DNA of 64,000 bases from Vespa crabro (taxonomy: Eukaryota > Arthropoda > Insecta > Hymenoptera > Vespidae). The stretch spans positions 2,935,901 to 2,999,900 of the forward strand of contig NC_060965.1 in NCBI RefSeq assembly GCF_910589235.1. The letters run 5' to 3'. This document shows, piece after piece, positions 10,939 through 23,865 of the stretch (position 1 is the stretch's first letter; every line of letters begins with the position of its first letter). The notes under the pieces were generated by a model, which was given only the letters and a program-made list of their open reading frames with translations, had not been told where the DNA came from and searched no databases. The position numbers and the translations under genes are program-made.

Positions 10939-12295
10939 CTCTCTAACACTCTAAACATCTTACGCAATCGATTACACAACTATATAATAACCTCTCGATT
11001 TCTATATCTCTTCTCTCGAATCTATTGCTTCAAATTGTATATTTCGCGTATCGTCTTTACCTTGAAGAAGAAATTAATGTACTATATTAATAACAGAAAT
11101 ATTTCAAGCACAGTCACGTTATTTACTTGAATACTTTCAAGCTTTTTAAGAGTGACCTTGAAACTTGGACAAAAAAAAAGTATACCGTGTGTTTTTATTC
11201 CGTTGTCACGAAACGATTCCTAATCGGGGCCACTTCGGGTTCCCTCCGTTGACGTTGATTTTTCGTCGTGAGGGGCGGTCAACACCTTGACGGCGCGTCG
11301 CGGGGAAAAAAAAAGAGCATTTAACCCCTTTTAGATGGGGTACCTCTTGGCAATAGCGGTGGACTACTCCATTGAAGAGGACACGCGCTACCGATCTGGG
11401 GGTGCACAACCCCCGATTTGGTCGAACACCTAGTACCAACCCCTGCACCCTCGCACTAGGGTCCTTCGTAGATGGATTCACTGACTTTTAAGAGACTCTG
11501 ACAACCCTCTTTCTCAACCCCTTATACGATGCAAGGTGCTTCCACTCACTTCCGGATTCCTTAACTTTCTCATACTTGATCGATGCAACACGATTTTTTA
11601 ATGTTATAGTCAGTGAATCTTTGGATTAACTTATTACTATATCTAAACGAATCACCAAAAGGTTCAACCGATAAACGTCTATAGCTTTCGCATTACTTTC
11701 TCCAATCGAACGATCAAGAAATAAATATACAGAAGGACTGCAGGGTAGACAAAAGGACATAAATTTCACGTTGATGGCACAGGTACACGAGCCACCGTGT
11801 TGTTCTGATCAGACTTCAGGAGATAATTTACCGCCGGTGGCGAAGTCAAAGAATTTTTTCCCTTCTTTTTTTCGACTCTTTCGTAACTTCTACTTCTACC
11901 TTCTTGGTAGGCTTATCCTTCGAAAGCTCGTTGATCGCATGTCTCTCGGCCCGATAACGCGCCGACAGCGAGCTCGTTAGGACTTATCTTCATTACGACG
12001 GCCGACTAATCGCGACGGTGCGTGGCATATCGCGATCGATACTCTTCTCTCTCCTCTTTTTTCCTTCCCCTTCTCCTCAATGCTGTTCCGTCTTTCTCTC
12101 CCCCCCCTCTCTCTCTCTCTCTCTTTTACTCTTTCTAGAGCTAAGGTTCTTCGCTCGTTAGAAACATCTGCCGTACTCTTAGGTACAAAATACTTTGGCG
12201 CGTGGCTACAAACCAATCGGACGACTCTTGTGCATTGTCCTTCCACCGATTGTTGGCAATCTTTCTATCTTCCTTATTTTCCTTCTCCTTAGCTT

Positions 12296-12390
12296 TCTTC
12301 TCTCTCGCTCTCTCTCTCTCTCTCTCTGTCTCTCTCTTTCTCTTGCCCTCCCTTCCTTTCTGTCTCACTCTCTCACTTACTCTCTTTCCC

Positions 12391-12432
<42 letters not shown>

Positions 12433-12461
12433 TCTCTCTCTCTCTCTGTCTCTCATTTTCT
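12296..12461. repeat. long interrupted (CT)n tract
   Basis: About 165 bases that are almost purely pyrimidine on the plus strand. Confidence 0.95.
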
Positions 12462-13787
12462 TTCTCTTGGGAAACCATGCACCAGCCGCGACAAAGGGAT
12501 GCTCCGATTTCTATTTTCGTTTCATCGGCGACACTATCCTTTGTCGGGTTAATAGGCTTCCGTGACTTTCACCAAGTTGTACCTTCTTGTATGTTTGTGT
12601 ATGTTTGTGTATATGAAGACTTTGTGCGTCAAAAATTTTTTTTAATTATAAATAATCGTTCCGTTCGCGCGCGCGAACTTTCACGATATATCTAAGACGG
12701 AATAAACGGTGGTAGAATATGGAAAGGGAAAGAAAAGTTGAATCGATTTTGTCAAATTAGTGGACGAAATTGCTCTACCGAGGTAGAATCCGGATTCTGG
12801 GGTGTCGAGCCGAGGGAAAGACCAATGCTGGACGATAATGGGGTGATCACCCTGGTAACATTGCGGTTAACGGGGCAGTTACCGATCTTAGAAAGTGTGA
12901 GCGGATCTTTTCAGAATTTACTAGCACACAAGAAAAAGTTCTTAATGAGAAATTCTGTAGAGATAGAAAAAAAATTCATCAGGTTTTATATTGCTTTCCA
13001 AATTGATGGAAATTTGATGGCTTTGATGGCGCCTTTTGTAATACCTTCTATAATTAATTGTTGTTGCTTTATTCTCATAAAAATCATAAAATAAAAATTC
13101 GTATAATAACGATTTTATAGGGTGCTCCCATTCTCGGATGATTTAATAAAAGTAAAAATTTTTAAGAAAAAACAATTTCACGTATCACAAACGAAGAATT
13201 ATCATCGTTAATCTCAACAATGAGGTTCCATCCACGCATGCTCATCTAGGACGCGTGGATCAGGATCAGGACATTATCCTTGAAAATCCTTCCCGTTCGT
13301 GTCCCACGTGGCTCGGAGTGACGCACGCGCATGCTGACAAAGAGAGCAACTGAGAGATAGTGAAAAAGAGGGAGAGAGAAAGAGAGAATAGCCACGAAAA
13401 TAGTCGGTCGCACGAGAATCGCTTTTCCCGACTTTTCTGGGCCAGCGTGTCAACAGCTGTCCCAAATTTCCGCCAAGCAACTTTTTCTCTTACCATACGA
13501 AAACAACTTTTTCTCTTCGATGATCAGAAACAATTTATATACTATATTTTTTGATCTTTAATCTCTCTATTTCTTTCAAATGAAATAAATCAAATCAAAT
13601 AACCATAGCTTTTTGGATTTTAAGCTTTCTTATCTTATGGCTGACAGAGATTAAAGAATATTTCTTTCTGTATCTATCTTTCTCTTTCTTTCTTTCTTTT
13701 CACGCTTCTTCCTTCCAAAGACAATCTCCACGCGTGGCATCTGGATAGTATGCAGCTTGTATCGTCACGCAGGATCACGGCCCAGAA

Positions 13788-13900
<113 letters not shown>

Positions 13901-15377
13901 AGGATGGGAGAGCACAGATGCGGAGGAAGTTACGACCATGAATTATTGCTCTCGCGGAGAGGAACACCATTTGGCACGTTCACGAGCGCGTTGCCGATAT
14001 CTTCAGTGTCTACTGTATCGTTCGTCATCCACTTTCTTCGAAACTTGACGCTTTCTGTTTCTCAATCGTATAATCGAGTTCATTTAAATTATACGCGAAT
14101 AAGAATGACCCAAGTAACGAGTTTACTCGATATTATTACTTAAAATATTAATAACATTTAATAATAGTATTAATGATTATAATTGCCTAACGATAATTAT
14201 CGTCTTTCAAATCCCTTTCGTTAAAATATATTTACCAAATGAAAAAGTAGCGAATACTACTATGAACGCTAGTCGACATTTTGTGATCTCATTTTTCCAT
14301 TGGTTTTACTAGACAATTAAATAGGATTTGTCATGGAAAAGGACATTTTAAACCCTCCAAAGCCACAAGAAGAATAGAAAATAGTGTAGCTTTTCGTACG
14401 TTGGTCTAAAGGCAAATAATAATCGTTGGTCCAGGTACGGTGAGCTTACGCCTCGAATCTCTTCTCACAATGGCGACGCTTAATACTACGTGGCTCCCAA
14501 GACATGATGCGTGGAAGTCTCGAAGCTCGCGATCCTTTGTGACAACTACTTTTCTTAGCGCCTATGCCTGTAGGACCGGCTACAAGGTCCTAGCATGGCA
14601 TTGTCAAGACTGGATTCGAAGGTCAGGACGAACGGCTCGCGTGAGCGACCTTCCCCTCTACTCACCGTTTTTCGTTTACCGGAAAAAGAGGTCTCTCTCT
14701 CTTTCTCCTTCTCTGTCTGTTATTGTAAATAGAAAAAACGTGAACAAAGTATCTTCTTGTTTATATACAAATATGGTTGGGTGCGTATACATGCGAACAG
14801 AATAATAACTATTTACGTAATAATTAATATTTATCTAATTTATAATCACAATCAATGATATTAAAATGAATCGTACAAGGTTGAAAATTTCTTGATTATC
14901 AAATACATAATATACAATTGATCTGAAATTAAGAGGAACGCAATAATTCATCGACATTACATAGTAAAAATATTTAAGACAAAATAACGAACGAATTTCT
15001 CATAGTTAGATACTATCCGAAGTACCAACTAAAGTAAAAAGAAAATTCTTCATTCCTTCCTCGTTTACATGAAAACATTTTAATCTCTTGATGTTAAACA
15101 AACGCTATCTGCTTCCCGTCCGTTCTGCAAATCAAAAACCACCCCGGACACTTCCTTCTTCTTCTTCCGCGATTGCTCTCGGAGCAAAAAGAAAAAAGGT
15201 CTGCAAAAAAAAAATTGTAAAAAAACGAAAGAATGACAGAAAGAGAGGAAAAGAAAAATGTTCTCTTTAAAGCACTCGATCCCTTTTCTTCTCAGTTTTT
15301 TTCTCTCTTTCTCTCTCAGTTCGGTAGCAACTCGTCCGTAGATTTCCTCCGGTGCGTGCTTCTTTCTACGCATACGT

Positions 15378-15380
15378 GTA

Positions 15381-15427
<47 letters not shown>
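15378..15427. repeat. (CT)n microsatellite
   Basis: About 24 CT units with few interruptions, just upstream of a GC-rich, promoter-like patch. Confidence 0.95.
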
Positions 15428-15544
15428 ACTCTCTCCCTTCGTCTCTCACCCTACGAGTATCCTCTCTCTCTCTTAGAAGGTTCGTTTCTACGCACTCGAC
15501 TTGACGCACCGGGAGTCTGCGATCAATGCGTGGCACTGGCAGCG

Positions 15545-15558
15545 GTTGTCATGGAAAC
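15545..15558. promoter_or_regulatory. RFX X-box-like inverted repeat
   Basis: GTTGTCATGGAAAC closely matches the known X-box palindrome (GTTGCCATGGCAAC) bound by RFX factors. It lies in a GC-rich, promoter-like island between a CT array and a strong splice donor. The site is matched by eye only. Confidence 0.4.
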
Positions 15559-15603
15559 GCTGCGCGCCACGCACAACGAGCGAACGATCTGCCTCGATCG
15601 TGC
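15551..15603 (+). CDS. candidate first coding exon ending in a strong donor (unassigned)
   Basis: An ATG inside the X-box-like site begins a 17-codon frame (METLRATHNERTICLDR) that runs into a near-consensus donor (GC|GTAAGT) in phase 2. It could equally be a 5' untranslated exon. No downstream exon was found. Confidence 0.2.
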
Positions 15604-15618
15604 GTAAGTGCGTGCTCC

Positions 15619-15652
15619 CTCGTGCGCCAGCGCGCGAGCGCGCGCTCACGAG
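15619..15652. other. GC-rich hairpin-forming palindrome
   Basis: CTCGTG at 15619 pairs with CACGAG ending at 15652. Inside it AGCGCGCG pairs with CGCGCGCT across a 2-base centre. That gives 14 paired bases with a 4-nt bulge on the left arm and a very tight loop. The alternating CG core could also adopt Z-DNA. Confidence 0.6.
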
Positions 15653-16948
15653 CAAAACTGTGAATGTGTGTACATGAGCTTATGTGTATTTGTTTGATTC
15701 GTATTCGTATTACTCTATATATGTATGTATAGGATAGGGAGAATGTACATAGTGGTTCGATTGGTGTATATTGTGTGTGTGTATATATGTGTTGTGTGTC
15801 GGAGCCACGAGAAGAGAAACTCTCGCATGCGACCGCGTGCGCGACTCTCGCAGGAGCGATCGATGCCCTGCAAAGTTAACGCAAGGAACGAACCAGGAGC
15901 ACGTGGCACGGTTGCTTCTATGTACCAACCCCGTTCCATATCTTCCTTACGTCCAACTCCAATCTTCTTTTTCTCTTCTCTTTTTTCGAGAAAAATTTCT
16001 CTCCTTCCTTCCTGACTCCTAGCCATTGTTATTTTTTTTAACTTCGATTTAAACTTCTCGATCGATTCACCGCCTTATTATTCCTTTTTTACTCTTTATC
16101 TAATTTTCAATTACGATGTAACTCAAGAAAATTCGCAAACGTTGTTCTTTATTTTATTTAATTGAAATCGTCTTCTGAATAGTTGGCAATTTTTTAACAT
16201 ACATCAGGCAGCCAAATTTTTTCCATTGTTCCTTTATTCTTTCCTCAAACAGATGCTATTGAAATAATCAGTGCAATTTGTATCTAAATATTGTTTCACG
16301 TATTTTTCAATTGTCATACGTAATAATTACGATGAAAGATTTATCCTTCTTAACGTTTATGATTCATGCCGGAAATAAATGTATCAATTGGATGATAAAA
16401 TAAATTTCAACTAATTGCTAGATTCTTTTTATTTCTATGTCTTTATCGATTCCTCAACTTTACTTTTTCTGTTGTATTTAAAAGTATTGAATCAATAATA
16501 AAAAAAAAAAAAAAACAAAAAAAAAAAAGACAAAAAAAAAACAAAAAAAAATTAGAAAGCATAAGAAAATTCTTATTTTCATTAGCAAATACCTTTCGTT
16601 CAAAGTTAAGGAAAAAAAGAAAAAATAAAAGCGCATCATTGATCTTCCGGCAGCACCCACGCCCAGCTCCGGATCCTTTTGATTAGCGAGGCATGGCGCG
16701 AATCGTGAAGCGAAGTAAAAAAAGAAGAGAGAAAAAAGGAAACGCAGAGATCGTTGGGTTACGGCCCGCGAAAGTGTTACACAGGTGTCGTCGGTAGGGT
16801 TGGCAGGTACTCCGATACGCAGCGGGTGGGTCGACCGTGGTGAGTGAGTACAAGCGAAAGAAGGAAGGAGAGAATCGAAGCAAACATGCGAGAGCGAGGG
16901 AGAAAGAGGTAGATTGGTGGAGGAACCCTCACTCTTTCTCTTGCTCTC

Positions 16949-16956
16949 TTGCTCTA

Positions 16957-16999
<43 letters not shown>

Positions 17000-17010
17000 T
17001 TCTCCTTCTC
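16949..17010. repeat. (CT)n microsatellite
   Basis: CT dinucleotides with TTCT interruptions. Confidence 0.95.
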
Positions 17011-17355
17011 TCTCTCCCTCTACACTGAAAGCAAAACAGAAGACCACGAGATGTGTTTCGGGTTAAGCCGAAAGGGTTTACGGAGAATCGGGCTATCTCG
17101 TAAACTTGACCTATCTGACCGCACAGTTAGGAGCCTGTTTGTGTCATCGTAGAGAACCGGAAGTGGGTCAAATTAAATCTCTCACCAACACCAACAATAC
17201 AGTACCACCCGCTATCATGAACGATCTTGTTCCTCTCGAGAAACAAGTATCGGTGTTCGGATGTAAACGAGGGGCTAAGAAGAATGCTTTATCTCTACAA
17301 ATCCTCTTAAAACGAATGATCGAAACCGAACAAGGATACCGTCTCTTCTGTCTAA

Positions 17356-17357
<2 letters not shown>

Positions 17358-17420
<63 letters not shown>
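17358..17420. repeat. (CT)n microsatellite
   Basis: About 30 uninterrupted CT units, among the purest arrays in the window. Confidence 0.95.
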
Positions 17421-17422
<2 letters not shown>

Positions 17423-19171
17423 GCTCTTTTTATACCTTTTTATATTCAACGTTAGCAGCCTGACGATGTTTTCATCCGTTGACATACGTATATCTTTTCT
17501 TTCCTTCTTTTCTTTTTGTTTCATTTTTGCAAAGAGATTTCAGTCTCGAAGGTAATGGAATCGCATCGAATCATGCCGGACAGAAACAGCAATGGATCGA
17601 GTGCAAGGGTTAGGTTCGAGATTAAAAGGAAGTCATCTCCCCCTGCTAGCCTCTCCTCTCGTCTCTCCATCAATCACAATTATATCCTCTCTCTCCCCTA
17701 CTATCGTTCATAATTACTGCTCGTGACTTTATCCCGGCGCTCGACGGTATGCCTGGTGAATTGTGGAAAGAGAGAGTGAAAGAGGGCAGAAAGAACGATG
17801 GGAGAGGGGTTAGAGGGGAAAAAGGACCATCGACTTTTGGCCAAGAGATTACAGCGCAACTTACCCCCTTAGAGGGTGGCTTTAGTATTGGCCTTGGTGT
17901 TAACGGTAGTACAGAAGATATTTTAAAGGTGGAAAAAGAGAGATAGGATCGGTTAAAAAATAGATGAGCTTGATCCTCGCTGGCTATAAAATTTGGAACT
18001 CTAGCATAATTCAGAGAGAGCTCATTGCATTAAATTAAAATGTTTTAATTTTAAATTGGTAAAGATTAATTTAAATACGCGACAATTTTTCATTTATAAA
18101 TAAAGAATGTATTTGAATAATGTTGACATGCAGATTAATTTTGACTAAGGAAGATCTTTAGAAAGGGAATCGATAAAAGGAACACAGCGATCTCGTGATC
18201 GAAAACGGTCTGTCCAAGCATATTCCATCGCAAAGTCGAATAGCCAAGTTACTCCCTCGTCGCTACCCTAGTCTGTCTCACAAGAAGGGGTAGAATCTAA
18301 AAAGGAACGCGAGATAAAAAGAGAAAGAAGGAAAGAAGGCGGAAAAAGAATGAAAGAGAGAGAGAAAGAAAGAGATAGACTAACGACGAAGAAAAGGGAG
18401 AAGCTCGCTAGAGGCAGACAGGAGCTCGTAAAAAAATGAAGTCGCGGGAACGTACTCGAAATTTGCAATTTGCCGTTAGCCTTGAGAAGGAAAAAAGAGA
18501 AAGAGAGGGAAACATAGTTCCCTCCTTCCGCTCTTCTCGAAGGCTCCCGACGGCACTCTCTACAGGATAATTGCGTGCGCAGGTACACGCTTGGCCTATT
18601 ACTATGAGAGCGAACAAAAATATACATACACATGGAGAGTCCCGAGGACTTGACTCCCTACACACATCGTCTCTCTTTTTCTCTCTCTTCATCCTCTCTC
18701 TAGAAACGTGCGTGTGCTCCTCACTCGGGGTGCGTGCACGCATATAGATGGAAACCCTTCAAGTAGCCTCGGTACCATACACCTATGAAATTACACATGC
18801 ATGTACGCTGGATTACGCGCTGGTTTTTAGAGAGAGAAAGAGAGAGACAGAAAGAGAGAGAGAGAGAGAGGATATGAGAGAGGGTGGAATGAGCAAGTTG
18901 GTTGCTACTGGGAGGGTGGAAAAGAGAGGATAAGTGCACATATCGCACGTGTAGAGGTGCGTATCGTACGTGCCTAGGAAATCCACCCCATTTTACTCCT
19001 CCTCGCAGGTGGAGAAGGGTGAGGAAGGAGGATGCAGAAGGAGTAGTCAGGGTAGGTGGGGTGAGTTTCGAGGGTAGGTAGGAGGGAAGGAGGTGGTCTC
19101 GAGTGAATACGACACGTACGTATCGTACGAGTACATGTTCTACGGAGTGGAACGAAATCTATAGAATGCAC

Positions 19172-19218
19172 TTATATGTTGTTGGTATGCGCGTATATGT
19201 TGTTGGTATATGCGTTAC

Positions 19219-19250
<32 letters not shown>
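19172..19250. repeat. 21-bp tandem duplication followed by (GA)n
   Basis: TATATGTTGTTGGTATGCGCG is followed directly by a second copy with a two-base change. A pure GA array then lies at 19218-19250. Confidence 0.8.
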
Positions 19251-19254
<4 letters not shown>

Positions 19255-19447
19255 GGACGATAGGAAGGGAGAGAAAGAGGATACACCGGAGGAGGCCTTT
19301 CAATTTTTCCTCCTGCAACGGAGTTGGCTTTCCAGAGCACACGAGCTTCTCCTAGCTTTTTTCCTTTCTACGTTCTCTTTACACGGGGGTAGACATTGCC
19401 TACGTTTCTTTCTCTTAGTACTACTCTTTCTTTTTCTTTCTTTTAGT

Positions 19448-19486
<39 letters not shown>

Positions 19487-20502
19487 TCTCTTTCTCTCTG
19501 TACTTGGCAAAGTGCACGCGTGTGCGGTCTGTCGTTGCCAAGGGGAGAAACCGTGAAAATCGCTAGTAAAACGTTCCTTTCGATCGAGTTCCTTTTACGA
19601 GCCATACTTAAGCTTTTTTGCTTTATTTATTTAATTTTCCTTGAATAAGTCAGAGGTGGATCTGCTGTAATCGGTATTGAATTTAACGATCGTCATAAGA
19701 TCAACTTATCATCCATTGATAATGGAGGTAATCGTATAAAAGAAATATTTTTCAATAAGATAAAGTACACAACTTGTACACTTGTAAAAATGAATATTAC
19801 TTTAATAATACACCATTCGTCAATGAATATCAAAAAATATATTATTTTGTATTAGACTGATTGGGTTTTAATTAGTCATTAGCTAAAAAGATCTGCTTAG
19901 TTAAGAAACGAATAAAAAATCATAAGCAAGGTCATGAAATTGTTGATCCATTAAAATAAAAATTAATGTAGTGTAAAATCTGTTAGAGAAAAAGTATCTT
20001 GCGATCATGGTGGGACACATAATTCGAAGGTGTAGAAACAACGATACGGGCATCAGCAACATGGATCGTATGTGCGTCAACGGCCGAGAAGGTGAGCAGT
20101 GCGTGAAAAGGACGGGGTGCGTGCTCCCGACGCGTGAAAACTCTGCCTTGCGCGTGCTTGACCTGCTCTGGTTCTCCTTCTTTCGCTACCTTTACGTTCT
20201 CCTTATCCAATCGATGAAATCAAAGCCCTTATTTTTACTTCAACGAACTCATTTCCGCGTTTCTGTGATAATCATTATTGAGTAGCAAGAGAAACGAAGA
20301 CCAGTGAGAAGACAAAATAAAACTGCTCCCATGAATTTGGAAAATGAAAAGGGGGAGGGTAATGATAAATCAAACAACAAGATCACTCTTCAAATAATCT
20401 TGCATCCTAAACATTATTTCACAAGTACTTAGATCGACAATATGGATTAATATCTAAAATGTTCTTAATCAATCTATTATATTGAAAAAATCTAAAATGT
20501 AT

Positions 20503-20545
<43 letters not shown>

Positions 20546-20679
20546 GTTATAAATATTAATATATCTATTTTATAACTTTCCAACAATAGTATCCTATACT
20601 AAAATATATGAATCACCCTAAAAATTAGTCTTATAAGTCATATGGCAGGGCGCAGTTATACTGATCGATATAATCTCAG

Positions 20680-20960
20680 TAAATCGAACAGGCGGTAATA
20701 GCAGATCTCTGTTTTATTTACCAAACAGCTGCAACAATAGACTGTCTAGTCACTAGGTAATGGTAAAAAAATCCTTCTTTTACTATAAGTTACTAAAGTA
20801 GATCCCTGTTTTGTCATCAGGCAGTAATAGTAGATTTTTGTTTTATCGATTGATAGTAAAGTCCTGATTTGCAAGTCAAATATAGTAATAATACAGTTCT
20901 ATTTTCCGTGCAATTTATTGATAATAGTAAGGAACTGTTTTATCGACCGTATAGTTGATC
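20680..20960. repeat. degenerate ~40-bp tandem repeat block A
   Basis: At least five diverged copies of a unit built on GGCAGTAATAGTAGAT followed by CCTGTTTTATC-like sequence. Units vary in length and carry many substitutions. A second block with the same core lies at 28200-28470. Confidence 0.5.
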
Positions 20961-21290
20961 AACCTTACAAAATAGTATAGTAGTTTCCATTTGTTTTGTG
21001 TATTGCATTGGTGATGTTAACTATCGGTAAATTAATAATTTGCTATTATTGCTTACATTGATTTTTAGTAATATCTTATTAAATATGATCACAATATTAT
21101 CATAGTTTTTTACCCTTCTCGGAATATCTATCACTCTAATTATAACTAAATTATTCATACTATATTTTATTATTGACTTCACTAGGATAATGTAGCGATA
21201 ATGATACTGATAATGGTGGAATTTATGATGATATTCTCTTTCCTTTTCGTTATTGTAATTATTGAAATTTCATTAATAAATATGTTATTT

Positions 21291-22959
21291 TTATAAGCCG
21301 TTAAACCTAACATGACATGAGCAACCATGTGGGAACCAAAAAATATCAGTGTAAAGTCGATTTCCGCTTCCCTCTAATGCAACCAGTCTCTTTTGCACAA
21401 ATTGTTGTTGGCATGTGCTCGTATATCCAGCAGGAAGAGAGCATAGACCATTGCAAGTATTTGTTCTATGAAAAATAAAAGTGTACATAAAAACTCTCAT
21501 TGCTTATAAAATATTAAAAACAAAAAATATGATATATTTACTTACGAACACTTTTCACTTTTGACGAGTTGCGAGTATTTGTCGTCCTGTTCGGCAAGAT
21601 TAACGACATACATCCAGTTACCTCGATTGTTAAGGGCAGCTTTTGGTGTGATGTATTGCGCTTCAGTTGGACAAAGAGCAACAGTATCCGTATTCATTTG
21701 CCTCTTCGTTCGTTCCGTTTTCAGGTTCACATACTGTAAGAGCGGATTCTCGTGGAACGTTTGTGGTGCCATTTTATTGCTACGTACATATCTGAATCGA
21801 AACACAGCTCGCGATAAAATCATCAATTCTTCAAAATACAATCTTTATAAATGTCTCACCCATTGTTCATCCACCACGTTCGATCCTGTTTGAATGATTT
21901 CAAAGATGGCGCTTGAGAAAATATAGAATATTCTGAGTGTTGTTGTGGATGATTCTTCGTTGAAGATTCTACATCCAAAAGTGGATTTCTCTCATGTCTT
22001 GAAGGTGCCGCATATTTGTATCTGAGTTAATATAACTTCATTGTATTTCATATTATTAATACATAAAGCAAAACATAAAAGCTTATATTTACCCATTATG
22101 ATGAGTACTATTAAACGGTGGCCCGTATATAAAAGTTGGTTGCCTACCTACTGGATAGTGAGACGGTAAAATAGGCAAAGGCTGTGAATATAAGGTAGGG
22201 GTATCTTGTCGTGGATACTCGTAGCCTTGATGATAATCAGGTGATGAACTGATATGATCATTTATTTTATTAAATAAATAGATATATTTATAATATTATT
22301 CTGTTATACACATAATACTCATATCTGTTCACAAACCTGTAAGCATTGAAATCTTCATGAGACTCATCTCTCAATGCCGTACTGAAGTCAAAACTACACT
22401 TATCGACGAGGAATTTTATAAGCTGTCTGTAATATAAAAAAAAAAAAAAGGTAAGACAATGGAAGCAATTTTTTATAAAGATTATAAAAATTCAAAAGAC
22501 TTCGACCGTATTCTCAACACAAACATTACATATGCTAATTTCGAATTTCAATCGTTAGCGATCAGAAAAAGAAGAAAAAGAAATGTCTGTACACGTTCCA
22601 TATTGTGAATGTCTCATAGACTTTCAAAACTATCGGGTCAAAAAGTTGACGACTTCTTTCTGTCGACGGCATCTATCGGAGAAAAAAAGATTCGACGGTA
22701 AAAAATTGATAGGGCAAGAAATTCGTAATGTTATCTACATAAAACGAATTGAGTATATCGAAGATGTATGCTGTACATAGATATTTAAACTTTCTCCGAA
22801 GCGAGAAACATCGTTAAAAGGTGTTTCCGATGTTTAATTCATAGCCGACAGCTATAATGTATTTTCTTCTCTCATTCGTGACCGTTATACAACCTCGGTA
22901 TTCTTCGATCACGGTTGACCGTAATCGAGAATAATCTTTAATCTCTTGCCTTCTCTCTT

Positions 22960-23007
<48 letters not shown>

Positions 23008-23436
23008 TCTTTACTCTAACGTTTTTATAATAATGTCTTCTTAATTTTTCGAGTATCTTCGAATTAATCTTTCAAATTTGTTTGATTCACGAATACTCAT
23101 GAATACTCAATATTGATATTTCTTTAACCAAAATATCTCTTCCTACAAGCTAGAAATATTTTACTTGTGATTGCATACACGTTCGATTACCGTTTCGTTT
23201 GTTAAAAATATTCACAACTTCTTTTTATTTATTTCCGCAAGAATCAGAAGGAGGTCGACGAGAGATACGCGCTTCTCCGAAGCAGTAAGAAAGCATGGCC
23301 TTTCACTATGTATCGGTCTAAGAATAGTGACCACGATGAATTTATTTCTTCATTGAGTGATTGTCACGTTTAGAAGGAAGTCGTAGGCGTTGAAAAATAA
23401 TACATCGAAGTAATTGAGCTGCTCTTACGAAGTTTC

Positions 23437-23474
<38 letters not shown>

Positions 23475-23819
23475 AAGAAAAGAAAAAAAATATAGATCGA
23501 ACATTGTCACACCTTGATCTGTATAAATTATGCATGAATTTATTTTAAGGCCATTGGAAACAACAAGATACATTTTTAAATGAACTGCATTAACTTGAAA
23601 ATATAATAAAAGTACGAAGAAATGAATTGTTATGATATTGTTTATAAACTTATTAAATTAGATGCGCTTGTAAAAAGAAAAAAAAAAAAGAAAAGAATTA
23701 TGACGTCGTAAAATATATTACAGTTGAATTAAATTTCTTACGAACTAGCTAAGAATGTATCTGAAACAACTACATTAAGAAATAGTATTATATTCAATTA
23801 AAAAAGTGAGAGAGAGAGT

Positions 23820-23865
<46 letters not shown>

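Larger units (their letters stand above)
15653..20640. other. no assignable gene; CT/GA-array-rich DNA
   Basis: Holds CT arrays (16949-17010, 17358-17420, 19449-19500, 20508-20543), GA arrays (18832-18872, 19218-19250), a poly-A-rich stretch near 16500, and a 21-bp duplication near 19172-19216. No exon could be supported. Confidence 0.55.

Noticed and set aside
14440..14805. 121-codon plus-strand frame starting MSLRLESLL
   Set aside because: It has no recognisable family or splice support, and the C-terminal part runs into a CT-rich tract. It is most likely a chance frame in a GC-richer patch.
23440..23473. Poly-A run as the tail of a processed retrocopy
   Set aside because: No coding or RNA-gene remnant is recognisable just upstream and no flanking target duplication was seen, so a simple A tract is more likely.
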